DNA of 64,000 nt, from assembly GCA_040755055.1 (NCBI GenBank), contig JBFMBS010000001.1, positions 1-64,000 of the forward strand, given 5' to 3'. A program made the position numbers and the translations under genes. Below the pieces are notes generated by a model. The model did not search any database. It was not told the origin of the DNA and was given only the letters and a program-made list of their open reading frames with translations. Positions 52,132 through 62,200 of the stretch are shown here, piece by piece. This stretch comes from DYJK01 sp040755055 (lineage in GTDB: Bacteria; Bacteroidota; Ignavibacteria; Ignavibacteriales; Melioribacteraceae). The number at the start of each line of letters is the position of its first letter. Positions within the stretch are counted from its first letter, which is position 1.

Positions 52132-53979
52132 CTAAAATTTTTCACTAAAGAAAGAATCAAGTTTCCATTGAATAGAATAAGCACGGGCAAATGTTTTCAA
52201 ATCCGCAGAGAAACTTATTTTATCTGAAGATTTCAACTCACTCTTACCAAAGTAGCTCGCCGGAATTTTTATGATACTGATATTTCTCACCGAAAGAAAT
52301 ACTCCTGAAGCATTGAAAATACCAATTTCAGGGTTACTCCAAACCGGTTTCAAGCCGGAACCAAGACGGAATGTCAACGGCTCTTCTTTTTCATCGAAAT
52401 CAATTGTCAGTAACATTCGATCTTCTTCCGGGATTTGATTCGTTCTGTAAAATTCCTTTTCAATCACATCATCACCGTAAAGAGCAATGTAAAGTGTGTC
52501 CGGACTCCAGCAAACATACATATCAGCCATGGGTATTGTTGAGATTGGTTTTACAAATCCTTGTTCACGATTCCAGTTCTGCAAGATCTCCTTGCTTACA
52601 TTACTGATCACTTTATCTTTTGGCGCCATCGGTATGCCTTGCGATGCATCGGCACGTTTGTAACCGGCATTTAATTTTTCTTTTTCCCAATTAAAAATTT
52701 TAGCGGCATCAATCAATTCTTTATATGGTTCACCGTAGATATCTACCAGCCCCATATTATAATTTTCACCATCCGATCTGCCGTGTGTCGGTTCATCAAA
52801 ATATTGGAACCAATCTGCCATAACAATAAAAGGTAAACGTGTAAAACTTCTTGCTGTGGTAATGAATCCCTTTGCACGTTCCTTCTGTGTTCTAACAACC
52901 GGGAATGTTGCCGAAGTGTTTTTGTTACCGCTTCTATTTTCCACGGCAGTCATATAAAACTCTCCGATTGCAATCGGTTTTTTTGTTAATTCATATAAAG
53001 ATGTAAGGTAGAACCGGGATATTGTTCCGTCATTCCAGTTCGCATTAAAATTTGTTGAGACTATGTCAACATATTTTGCTGCAGCTTTAGCAACTTCCGG
53101 GTAATAAAATGATTGGTATCTATCGCCAAGTATTAAACTTTCTTTATCATACTTACGAATAAGTTCTTTTGTTAGACTGTAATAACGGTCGGCAATCATC
53201 TCAACAAATTTTTTTACAACAACAATACCTTTTCCGCCCGGTCTTAAAAACAATCTTCCTTGATATTTAAGCTGCTCAAAATTATCAGCACCTTCCGGGT
53301 CAAAATCTTTAAGAAGCAAATCCCAGTTATTGTGATAATGATCTGCAATCAGCTCAATCATTTTCTTCCTTGCTATGCTGGATGTATCGTGCTGGAAAGT
53401 CATATTCCAGAGTGCGGCATTCCACCAGCCCATTTCGTTATCCGTATAATAACCAATCAAATTCTTCCGCTTAGATGGCGGGGGAATATTACGTTTACAT
53501 ATTTCTTCCATCCGCTCAACAACACCGGGATTCCACATATCAAACCATGGTGCGCCGGCTTCCATGCCAATAATCAATACCGGTGTGTAATATAAATCGG
53601 TTCTACCGGCAGCATTGAATAAATCCATACTGCTCCATCCGCCAATTGTAGAAAAATTCCAACTCTTAAGACTATCAGCAGTACTATTTGCCCATTCTAA
53701 CGGATCGGAAAATTTCTGCCATGCGGCATAACCCGGATTATCAACATTATACTCATCAAAAGGAATCCCGGTATTGACACAGCAGACACCATTTGAAAAA
53801 AACGGCTCCTCGTTTTTATCAATTAACCACCAAACACCATCGATTTCTTTTGTTGAGTATCTTGAAGAATCAGGTTGTTCCGATACCAATGAGTAAGCAA
53901 ATGAATTTTGTGAAGAAAAAAAGACAATCGAAGAAAATAATAGAAGAAAATAAACGTAATAGAATTTATATCGCTTCAT
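52132..53979 (-). CDS. Secreted clan GH-A hydrolase, GH50/beta-agarase-like
   Basis: A 615-aa protein. Signal peptide region: about 1-28. Catalytic barrel: about 45-450. The acid/base candidate is Glu182 in NLIGYYTDNEMGWWNAALW and the nucleophile candidate Glu340 in KKPIAIGEFYMTAVENR. The stretch ADWFQYFDEPTHGRSDGENY is highly similar to the conserved region of GH50 agarases. The C-terminal 150 residues are CBM9-like (MADMYVCWSPDTLYIALYG). Agarases cut beta-linked galactose in agar, which would fit the galactose theme, but related families act on other galactans. Substrate is therefore left open. It is upstream of the esterase gene in the same direction. Confidence 0.8.
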   Translation of the reverse strand: MKRYKFYYVYFLLLFSSIVFFSSQNSFAYSLVSEQPDSSRYSTKEIDGVWWLIDKNEEPFFSNGVCCVNTGIPFDEYNVDNPGYAAWQKFSDPLEWANSTADSLKSWNFSTIGGWSSMDLFNAAGRTDLYYTPVLIIGMEAGAPWFDMWNPGVVERMEEICKRNIPPPSKRKNLIGYYTDNEMGWWNAALWNMTFQHDTSSIARKKMIELIADHYHNNWDLLLKDFDPEGADNFEQLKYQGRLFLRPGGKGIVVVKKFVEMIADRYYSLTKELIRKYDKESLILGDRYQSFYYPEVAKAAAKYVDIVSTNFNANWNDGTISRFYLTSLYELTKKPIAIGEFYMTAVENRSGNKNTSATFPVVRTQKERAKGFITTARSFTRLPFIVMADWFQYFDEPTHGRSDGENYNMGLVDIYGEPYKELIDAAKIFNWEKEKLNAGYKRADASQGIPMAPKDKVISNVSKEILQNWNREQGFVKPISTIPMADMYVCWSPDTLYIALYGDDVIEKEFYRTNQIPEEDRMLLTIDFDEKEEPLTFRLGSGLKPVWSNPEIGIFNASGVFLSVRNISIIKIPASYFGKSELKSSDKISFSADLKTFARAYSIQWKLDSFFSEKF

Positions 53980-54007
53980 AAATTTATATTAAATGATTTA
54001 TTTACAT

Positions 54008-54039
54008 CTGCCCTGAAGATCGTTAAATCTTCAGGGCAG
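54008..54039. terminator. Perfect 13-pair hairpin between two secreted-protein genes
   Basis: CTGCCCTGAAGAT and its exact complement flank a CGTTAA loop. It lies about 40 bases past the stop of the 813-aa gene (minus strand). There is no T run, so it is either a factor-assisted terminator, a 3' end stabiliser or a dispersed repeat. Confidence 0.55.
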
Positions 54040-54076
54040 TAATCTAACCACAGCACTAATTAATAGGGTTAGGGAA

Positions 54077-56518
54077 TTATTTAATAAGTATCATTTTCTT
54101 TACTTGCTGATAGTCACCGGCTTTAAGCGAATAGAAATATACGCCGGAGGCGTATCCGCCTTTGGAGGAAACTCCGCTCGATAAATTCTTCACACTTGAT
54201 ATATCAAATGTAACCGTATATGAACCGGCATTCTTATATTCGTTTACTAATTGTGCAACTTCTCTTCCAAGTACATCATACACTTTCAAACTAACAATCC
54301 CTGATTTTGCCAATGAGTAATTAATTGTTGTTGCCGGGTTGAACGGATTCGGATAATTCTGACCTAAACTATATACCAACGGAATTACCTGGTCTTCTTC
54401 AACATCATTTGCAAGGTCTTTAATCCATGTTTCTGTCCATACTTCCGGCAATCCCCATGACCAACCGTTTTCATAAGGAGAAGTTGCGAGGTAGCCATCA
54501 ACTTCTGATGATTCATCACGGTCATCAATTGTAATATTGATTGGCACTTTCATTCCATCTGCCGGTGTAAAGCGTCCGTCACCTTCAAATTTAATATCGT
54601 CAAGTGAAATCATTGCTTCCATAGTAAAGTGTATGGGAGAGGTTCTAAAAACATTATAATTATCGCTTCCGGATAAATACATATCGGCAAAATCCCAATT
54701 ACCGATAGCTCTCTTCATAACTTTATCACCGAGCAGATAAATTGCATAATCCGGTTCGGTGCCACGTAAAGTCATTGTGTTACCGCCGGTATGTTTTTTA
54801 CCGGTTTGATTATATAAACCAATATAAATAGAAATAAAATCTTGCTTGTTCCACTGTCCGGTTGCATCAAATACCGGGAAGTTATCGTCAACATCGGCAG
54901 CTATATAAAGATAATTAGCATCAGCAGCCATATAAATATTTGCGGTCATATCCGCATCATCATCAAACATACCGTTAACTACCGTGGAGGATTTTTTAAC
55001 AACTACCGGATCGATATTGTTATCCGTCCATTCATTCAAAAATCCGTCTGCCATAAAATTAAGAGGCGAGCCGAAAGAGATGGGCGGAATATATTGAGCT
55101 ACACTCGAAACGGGGCCCAACGAACCGATAGCACCAGTATTGTTTGATTTATCTGTACAAACTACTGCATAGTAATAAACCAAAGACTGATTTTCTCTTG
55201 GTGCAGCTAAATAATGGTTAACGCCGTTAACAATATCATCCTCTACAATATTTTCAGCAAGCAATATTACATTTGATGCGTTTACATCAGTTATCGGCTC
55301 GGTACTGGCATACACATCGTAAGTTTCATTTTCTTCACCCGGAACGGGATCCCATGTAAGCGAGTTGTAATAAAATTTATCCGTAACATACGTTGCCATA
55401 ATATTAGCCGGTGCTACCGGAGGTGTTGTATCAACTTCGATTGTCGGGTTTCCGAACCAGATATCTGTTAAGTAAACAATCAATCCATCGGTTGGATGCA
55501 CAGTAAAAATTCCGAATTCGTTAATTTTTGTCGAATCGGGAAAATCTTTGCCGCTTGCTTTCTTAAATTCTGATAACGGAATTTCAATTATCTGCCATGT
55601 ATCCTCGGGTCCCGGTTTGAAAGAGTAATCAACAGCATGGTCTTTATCGCTATTAATTTCAATTTTGATAGAATCGACCGGTGCCGGGGTTCTCAATTTA
55701 AATTTTAAAGTATCATTTTTTAATTCATCGGTAAGATCTTGTAAACCATTGAACACCCAATAGATTCCGCAGCTTCCCCATCCGGCATCTTGCACCCATT
55801 TCATCGCGCTTGTACCCGGTCTGTAACCTTCGTTGGCAGAAATTTCACAGCCGGCACCATAGGTAGAACCCCAGAAACCCCAATCAGCAATTATATCCGA
55901 TGGAACAAGCTGACCGTTAAAGAATACATAAGGTGGTGGCGGATCGGCAGAAATATATCCTATATATACACGATTGCCTTTTACACCGTGTTCGGAATAA
56001 ATTCCGAATAACGTAACATTTGTACTATCAATTACATCCATTCCCTCGGGTGTAACAAAATCCTTGAAAGGTATTATCAACTCATTCCATGAGCCGTTAA
56101 AATTTCCGGTCTCTTGAGTAAGATAGTAATGCATCCTATGCTGATCATCGCTTTTAAATTCGACAATAATAGTATCTGCGTTCTCAGCGGTTTTAAGCCA
56201 GAGATGCAGCGAGCCGCCGTCGAAAAGATCACGATAATCAAACTTATTCCAATCGCTCCACCATGCCCATGCAACACCGCACTCAACTTCATCTTGAACC
56301 CATTTGATTGCATTTTTGCCGCTCTGGTACCCGGCTCCAATATCTTTCATCTTACAAGTATCACCGTTAATTACATAAGGATTTGAACCGGAAGACCAGA
56401 AATCATTCCATTCAAACCACGGCGTCTCAATGCCGTCAAAAAAGACAACACTTTCTTGTGCAAATTGAATACCGGAGAAGAATAACAATGCACATAGTAC
56501 AAAGAACATTTTTTTCAT
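54077..56518 (-). CDS. Secreted modular carbohydrate-binding protein with T9SS domain
   Basis: An 813-aa protein. Signal peptide: MKKMFFVLCALLFFSGIQFA. Two related 170-180-residue carbohydrate-binding-like domains: about 20-195 (SGKNAIKWVQDEVECGVAWA) and 196-375 (PGTSAMKWVQDAGWGSCGIY). Fn3 domain: about 380-480. CBM9/DOMON-like domain: about 490-725 (DGFLNEWTDNN, YLYIAADVDDNFP). T9SS sorting domain: about 735-813 (NYPNPFNPATT ... KKMILIK). No catalytic motif is evident, so it likely anchors or presents polysaccharide at the surface. The sorting domain carries an in-frame palindromic DNA insert giving SSKGGYASGV. AGGAGGT precedes the ATG. Confidence 0.87.
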   Translation of the reverse strand: MKKMFFVLCALLFFSGIQFAQESVVFFDGIETPWFEWNDFWSSGSNPYVINGDTCKMKDIGAGYQSGKNAIKWVQDEVECGVAWAWWSDWNKFDYRDLFDGGSLHLWLKTAENADTIIVEFKSDDQHRMHYYLTQETGNFNGSWNELIIPFKDFVTPEGMDVIDSTNVTLFGIYSEHGVKGNRVYIGYISADPPPPYVFFNGQLVPSDIIADWGFWGSTYGAGCEISANEGYRPGTSAMKWVQDAGWGSCGIYWVFNGLQDLTDELKNDTLKFKLRTPAPVDSIKIEINSDKDHAVDYSFKPGPEDTWQIIEIPLSEFKKASGKDFPDSTKINEFGIFTVHPTDGLIVYLTDIWFGNPTIEVDTTPPVAPANIMATYVTDKFYYNSLTWDPVPGEENETYDVYASTEPITDVNASNVILLAENIVEDDIVNGVNHYLAAPRENQSLVYYYAVVCTDKSNNTGAIGSLGPVSSVAQYIPPISFGSPLNFMADGFLNEWTDNNIDPVVVKKSSTVVNGMFDDDADMTANIYMAADANYLYIAADVDDNFPVFDATGQWNKQDFISIYIGLYNQTGKKHTGGNTMTLRGTEPDYAIYLLGDKVMKRAIGNWDFADMYLSGSDNYNVFRTSPIHFTMEAMISLDDIKFEGDGRFTPADGMKVPINITIDDRDESSEVDGYLATSPYENGWSWGLPEVWTETWIKDLANDVEEDQVIPLVYSLGQNYPNPFNPATTINYSLAKSGIVSLKVYDVLGREVAQLVNEYKNAGSYTVTFDISSVKNLSSGVSSKGGYASGVYFYSLKAGDYQQVKKMILIK
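54140..54169. repeat. Double-hairpin element in T9SS domain of the 813-aa protein
   Basis: TACGCC/GGCGTA around GGA (54140-54154) and TCCGCC/GGAGGA around TTT (54155-54169). It matches the element at 27606-27635 over the full length but for one base. The flanking coding DNA agrees with it on both sides as well. It encodes VSSKGGYASGV. Confidence 0.8.
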
Positions 56519-56575
56519 GTGGTACCTCCTCTTTATTAAATTGACTACAACTAATTTGTTATCAATTATTACTGC

Positions 56576-58084
56576 TTAATTTTTATAAGTCATTTCTAAT
56601 TTCTTACCGTAATCGAGAGTGTTTTTATTTGTCAATTCCGGGAATGAAGGAACATAAACCGGGTACGGTACATTTGTTTGTAGCGCAAACAAATCGATCC
56701 CGGTAATTGAAATCTTGTTAAAGAGTTCAGTATTGATCTCGATATTATCGCTATGCTTTTTGATTTGATTATTTATAAACGAATACAGATTGTTATCGCT
56801 GTCAGCAGAACCGTTTTTTATTTCGTTTAGGATAATTCCTTTTTTATAGAGTGCTAAACTGGCGTCTTCCCAGTTGGATGTATAATGAGTTACACCTGGA
56901 AGCGTATCATATCCATTTATATATGCAGCTTCGGTTAGATATTTATCGCGTATTAAATCAGCAAAGGCAAATTTCAATTGTTCCGGGAACTCATCTTTCG
57001 AAATTTTTTGTTTTCTAAAAACCAGCGGATGAACGCTCATTTCTTTTCTGAGATCATGCACAAGCCAGTTTTTGTTATCGACCGTGCAAAACTTTTCTTC
57101 ATCCAACTCCTGGAGCGACTCATCAAATGAATAAACAATCTGTCCGTCACTTTCTTGAGGGTTATCTTTCAATACTAATTCTTTAAATGCATCTTCCTTC
57201 TTTTCCTTCGAAACAAAATAGTGCCTGGCTGCCAAGACGGAGAGTTTGGCAAATGTTTCTTTTTCAAACTCAACATTTTTACCTTTCATTAACCCGGTAA
57301 CAAAATTTGAATAGTTTATTACCGCATAATCCATCGTAAGCTTTTCGGTTACTTCATCTAATCTATTACGAATATCGCGGTCGGTTATACCAACTCTTTC
57401 AGTCCATCCAGTAATTCTAATAATCATGTAATAATTTGAATCCGTTTGTATTGGACCGACTATTTGACCTTTCTTCAGTGAATTGGAGAATATTGCACTT
57501 TGTATCTTACTGTTATCAGAGGGATTCCACTCAATAACTTTTGAGGGAATCGAATCATGGCTGTAATATGCCGCAAATATTTTTTCGAAAGGAGTATTAT
57601 CGGCAAGACTATCTTCAACTTTTTCGCTCTCTTCAGCACCTTCAACGGAGAAATAATCAACCGAATATTTTCTTCCAACCAGAGAATAGAGCTTGGAAAT
57701 TTCTTTTTTATCAAGTACAACTTTTTCAACACCTTCTTTTTGGAAAAGAATCTGCCGCATGATTTGTTCTTTGCGTCCTTGAATAAAATTTTGAAAAGTG
57801 AAATCGTCTATTAGCCGGGGGTCGTTTTGTGTTTCAATTGCAAGTAGTTTTTCGGCTATTAAAGAATTGAGAATTATTTTTTTATCGTTACCCGTTTCAC
57901 CACGGCAATACCTTGGCCTGAGAGTGTACTCGCTCCGTTGGATAAAATCATTAACAGTTATAACACGGTTGTAAATTCTTACAAGTGTATCACTGTAATC
58001 AATATGATTGGTATTTGCCGGCTGGGCAAACATAAAATTACCGACAAGTAAAACAACTATCGTCAGCAATTTTTTATAGTGCAT
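56576..58084 (-). CDS. SurA-like periplasmic peptidyl-prolyl isomerase
   Basis: About 502 aa. A signal peptide (HYKKLLTIVVLLVGNFMFAQ) precedes an N-terminal chaperone-like helical part and a parvulin domain at about 130-245 (YSVDYFSVEGAEESEKVED, KVIEWNPSDN, KKGQIVGPIQTDSNYYMI, and IRITGWTERVG). A further helical C-terminal part ends near TYKN. It is likely a folding helper for outer-membrane or secreted proteins. It is 38 bases downstream of the PorV-like gene and in the same direction, so it may serve the barrel proteins encoded there. Start chosen at 58084; an ATG six codons earlier is possible. Confidence 0.8.
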   Translation of the reverse strand: MHYKKLLTIVVLLVGNFMFAQPANTNHIDYSDTLVRIYNRVITVNDFIQRSEYTLRPRYCRGETGNDKKIILNSLIAEKLLAIETQNDPRLIDDFTFQNFIQGRKEQIMRQILFQKEGVEKVVLDKKEISKLYSLVGRKYSVDYFSVEGAEESEKVEDSLADNTPFEKIFAAYYSHDSIPSKVIEWNPSDNSKIQSAIFSNSLKKGQIVGPIQTDSNYYMIIRITGWTERVGITDRDIRNRLDEVTEKLTMDYAVINYSNFVTGLMKGKNVEFEKETFAKLSVLAARHYFVSKEKKEDAFKELVLKDNPQESDGQIVYSFDESLQELDEEKFCTVDNKNWLVHDLRKEMSVHPLVFRKQKISKDEFPEQLKFAFADLIRDKYLTEAAYINGYDTLPGVTHYTSNWEDASLALYKKGIILNEIKNGSADSDNNLYSFINNQIKKHSDNIEINTELFNKISITGIDLFALQTNVPYPVYVPSFPELTNKNTLDYGKKLEMTYKN

Positions 58085-58122
58085 GTAAAACTCTAATCTC
58101 ATAAATATTTTCTTAGTATATC

Positions 58123-59181
58123 TTAAAATGTTACCGATAATCCATAACTGTGAGTGCCTCCCAATATTCCAACATCGCGGTATGCATATTCAAATTTCAC
58201 ACCCTGGTTAAATAACAATGTTGTCAATACTCCAAACCCAAGCGACATGCCGTACTCGGAATCTTCCATAAACAATCCTTTATATCCTCCTCGCATAAAT
58301 ACTTTTCCAAATGACGGGATAAACAACGTGTATTGTGCACCAACATTCACCGATTCGCTATTGTTGTTCGGATGAAGAGCGTTTGCAGTTAGAGTTAGCG
58401 TATGGTTGCCGGTTACAATAGGATTAAAAGAAAACCCGATTCTAAAAATCAGCGGAAGTTCCCAATCACTTAACTTAAATTGCCCGGGTGTATCTTCGTA
58501 ATTGCCGCCTTCGTTTTCAGAAATATCAATCGAAGTTAAAAGATCCATTCCGTCGTACTTTAAAGATGTGCCGTAATTTGAAATACTCATCCCGATATTT
58601 ATCCCGTCCTCATTACGGTCAGTGGGAGAAAGAAAAGGAGTTTGAATGATAACACCAAGATCGAATGCAATTGAGCTGGCATTCATATGCCATATGTTTG
58701 AAGAGATATATTTAGCTGTGGCACCAAATGCAAACCAGTCTGCTAACTTTCTTGCATACGAAAGAGAAACTGCATAATCACCCGGTGAAAATTTTTCGCC
58801 GGTGCCTTCTTGCTTGGCAAGCGTAGTTACTTCCATTTCGCCGTAATCAACTTGTATAAATCCTATCCCGAGAGTTCCGATGCCCGGCAGCACAAGACCA
58901 ACGGCAGAGAAAGATGTTTGTATATCTGCAATCCATGGCTGCGTAACAAACATTGCTTCGCTGTTATCCATAGTAGCCAGACCGGCCGGGTTCCAATAAA
59001 TCGAACTGACATCATCAACTAAACTGACATACGAATCCCCCAGGGAATTGCCGGCAGCACCATAACCGATTTCCAAAAAGTTAGCCGCCGTTGTTCCGGC
59101 ACGCATTGGTTTCTGTGCTTGAATATTCGTTAAGCAGATTATCATTGCAAGAATGAACCCGTGTATTTGAAATTTTGTCAT
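58123..59181 (-). CDS. PorV/UPF0164-family outer-membrane barrel
   Basis: About 352 aa. A signal peptide (KFQIHGFILAMIICLTNIQA) precedes the family start AGTTAANFLEIGYGAAGNSL and GDSYVSLVDDVSSIYWNPAG, the conserved 'A....A...A.GAR...LG.A.....D..A..WNPA.L' pattern. The rest alternates strands typical of a small outer-membrane barrel, ending SYGLSVTF. PorV proteins of the T9SS help release and attach secreted cargo; others of this family have no assigned role. Because several T9SS cargo genes are nearby, a cargo-specific shuttle is plausible. Start at 59181; a longer reading adds 17 residues before the signal peptide. Confidence 0.85.
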   Translation of the reverse strand: MTKFQIHGFILAMIICLTNIQAQKPMRAGTTAANFLEIGYGAAGNSLGDSYVSLVDDVSSIYWNPAGLATMDNSEAMFVTQPWIADIQTSFSAVGLVLPGIGTLGIGFIQVDYGEMEVTTLAKQEGTGEKFSPGDYAVSLSYARKLADWFAFGATAKYISSNIWHMNASSIAFDLGVIIQTPFLSPTDRNEDGINIGMSISNYGTSLKYDGMDLLTSIDISENEGGNYEDTPGQFKLSDWELPLIFRIGFSFNPIVTGNHTLTLTANALHPNNNSESVNVGAQYTLFIPSFGKVFMRGGYKGLFMEDSEYGMSLGFGVLTTLLFNQGVKFEYAYRDVGILGGTHSYGLSVTF

Positions 59182-59237
59182 ATCAATTCTCAAAAAAATT
59201 ATATTCCCGATACTTCTGTTTTCAATTAACACTTACG

Positions 59238-62200
59238 TTATTTAACAACGGCAAATTTCCCGATAAACTCATCGCCGGTTACTTTTGCTTTAACATGAAA
59301 AACATAAATGCCGGCTGCTATTTCCAATCCTTCTTTTGTAAGCATATCCCAGTGTGTCGTTCCGTCATCGGCACTATTTTCAACTATCAATTCCCTAACA
59401 AGAACGCCGCTTGTAGTAAATATTTTTATAATGCATTCTGCCGGCAAATGCGTGAACAACAATTGTCTTCTTTGACTTAGATATGGATTTGAAAAAGCTT
59501 CTTCCATCATGTTTGTTGCGATATATGGATTTGGAACAACTTTGATTTTGTTCAAATTCTGTTTTATTTCCGTTTCAACAACATTGACCGGTTCTTTAAT
59601 CGTAAAACTGACGGAATCATTTGCATAATATGGACGCGTAAAATTCACCCGATAAACGTCGTTTGCTTTCGGCATATCGCTTTCGGATGTAATTTGACTG
59701 AAGTTAATGCCCAGCACTGTTCCCGACCAAAAAACTCTAGTATCTATCTTTATAGTATTACCGACCAATACTGTATCAACATCCCTATCAAAAACACCGT
59801 TCTTATTAACATCGTGAACAAGCAGATCTAATTTTTCATAATTACCGTTCGCATCGGGGAAGGATTTGTTTTGTACATAGAAGTTAAACGACTGGTTAAG
59901 CAGAATTGCATCTGTGCTGAGTAATCTGCCGCTCACGGATTTAATCGAACCGGCATAAGTAGTAATACTTGTATATGGTTCATTTGAAAACACAATATCG
60001 TACTGCCAGGGGAAGAAGCGCGATTCCAAGATGCTCGGCATAACACTCACATTTGCTTTGCCGGTAATCCATCCCGAAGCACCGATATTAATTTTGGATT
60101 GCGGTGAAGTGTTTTCAATCGACAATTGCATTCCATCGAAGAGATCACTTTTTACTCCTTCTTCGTTCAAGCACCAAACCGATGTACCGTTATTCAGAAT
60201 ATCTTTTGAAACAAAATTTTCTTCACGGAAATTATCCGAAGTTTCAGAATAGATAAGCGTATCGCTTTCAGTAACATCATAAATATAAAAACCGTTTGTT
60301 GTATAGTTAATATCCGTAGGATGGCGGTATGAAGGACTTCGAAGATGACCGAGTTCTTTAATTGAAAATTTAACTTTGTACTTACCACCGTTTTTTAATT
60401 TTGCCGAGTTAAGAATTGTGGGGGTTATTGTTCCGCACAAATCAAAGAGTTCTCTTCCTTCCGTAATTTCGAATGATTCGGGTACATAACCAAGTGCAGC
60501 TTGGTGCGGAGTTACTATCTGCACATTTTGTCCAACGAACCTGATTGCCTCATCTTCAGTTAGATCCAATATCGCATCATTTTCCGAAGGAAGAACACTT
60601 GCACTGTCTTTTCCGAAAACTTCAATACCATAATCATAAGCAACTAATGCATAGTAATAAGTTCTTCCGTTTTGAACATTCTCATCTACATAATAGTGTT
60701 TAATACCGGTTTCATCGCCGAGGTAAAAAGCTAAACCGTTAAAAAGAGAAAATTGGGCAAAGCCGCTCTTACCGTCAATAAGATCGCATTGGTATAAAGC
60801 TTTTTTGCCGGCCGGATTTCCATAACCATCAAAAAGTAATTCCGCATCGCCGAACTTTTTATCTGTTGCTTTGTAAAGTTTATAACCTTCAAAATCATTT
60901 TCGCCGCGCAATAACGGCTCACGTGTTAATTTATCTGCTGCATCATTCCATGTAAGAATAACTTTTCCGTCTAATGCTTGTGCAGATAATGTAGGCAGAA
61001 CCGGTGCTTGTGCAAATCTGTAATCCGATTCATAAATTGTTTGAACGATTGCTTTCTTTGAATACAAGGAAGGCGCTGCGTGTTTTGCGGTACTAAGACT
61101 GCTTAGATCTTCATAAGCATGAATCTCTGCAAGCGAGAATCTTTCTGTACGGCCCTTATCCAGTCTAAACTGACCGGAGCCAAACATCTCTATAAGATTT
61201 GTCGGCGTGCCGAAGTATTCGATCAGCGAATCGCTTGCAAAAACATTCCAGCAATCTTTATCGAACGATGCCGAAGGAGACCACCCTTGCGGATGGATGA
61301 ACATTCTAAATGAAGTCAAACCGATCATATCTGATTCATCTATATCGGTTGCGGCAAAGTTCGGTTCGCAGCCAATTCCTTCTTTGTAATCAGGTTTATG
61401 ATTACATTCTCCTTCATCCGGACCGTTATAATTCAAATCATTCGGACCAACACCATCAAGACCCACATCATCACCGGCATCTTCATCAGTATCATAAACG
61501 CCATTCTCATTTGTATCTTCGCCATCACGCCAATCTTGATCTTCATCTGCATCCCAATGTTCTTTTAGTTCGCTTTCTTCTATATGATACCACTTTAGAA
61601 ATTTTTCCAGATTGTTGATACCTGATAATTTATCGACCTTGACAAATGCTTCATTATCTCTTTTCTCATCGGTTAAACCATCGTCATCATTATCAATATT
61701 ATCATTAGATATACCCGGACTTTCGAGAAATGCCCATCCCATCACTCCGGGCACTAAGCCATTTACTGCAGTAGCATTCATATCCCATGAATAAGCTAGG
61801 TCTTCATACTTATCATAGAAACCAACGTCGTCAAAATCATCAGTGGGTCCGCCTCCGATGCCATTATCAAGCCATGCACCAAATGCAATTCTCGGCAGAT
61901 CGTAATCGGAAATGTTGGAGATATTGTATTCCCAGAAAATTGCATCGCGTGTTTGAGGATTGTTCCACTGAAAACCTCTTACTTCAACACGCAGACCAAG
62001 TCCGCCCCACGGCATTCCTTTTTGAATTGTAACATCGGGTAGTTTATCGCCTATCTTTAAACCGGGACGCGGATAATATTTTACCGTAAGATTAGGTTGA
62101 AGATATTCTTGATCTTGAGCATCGTTTGCAACAAAGTAGGTTTCCAATGCTGCATACTTAATGCCTCTACCGAATCTTCCGTTCCACTCACCGGGCCATT

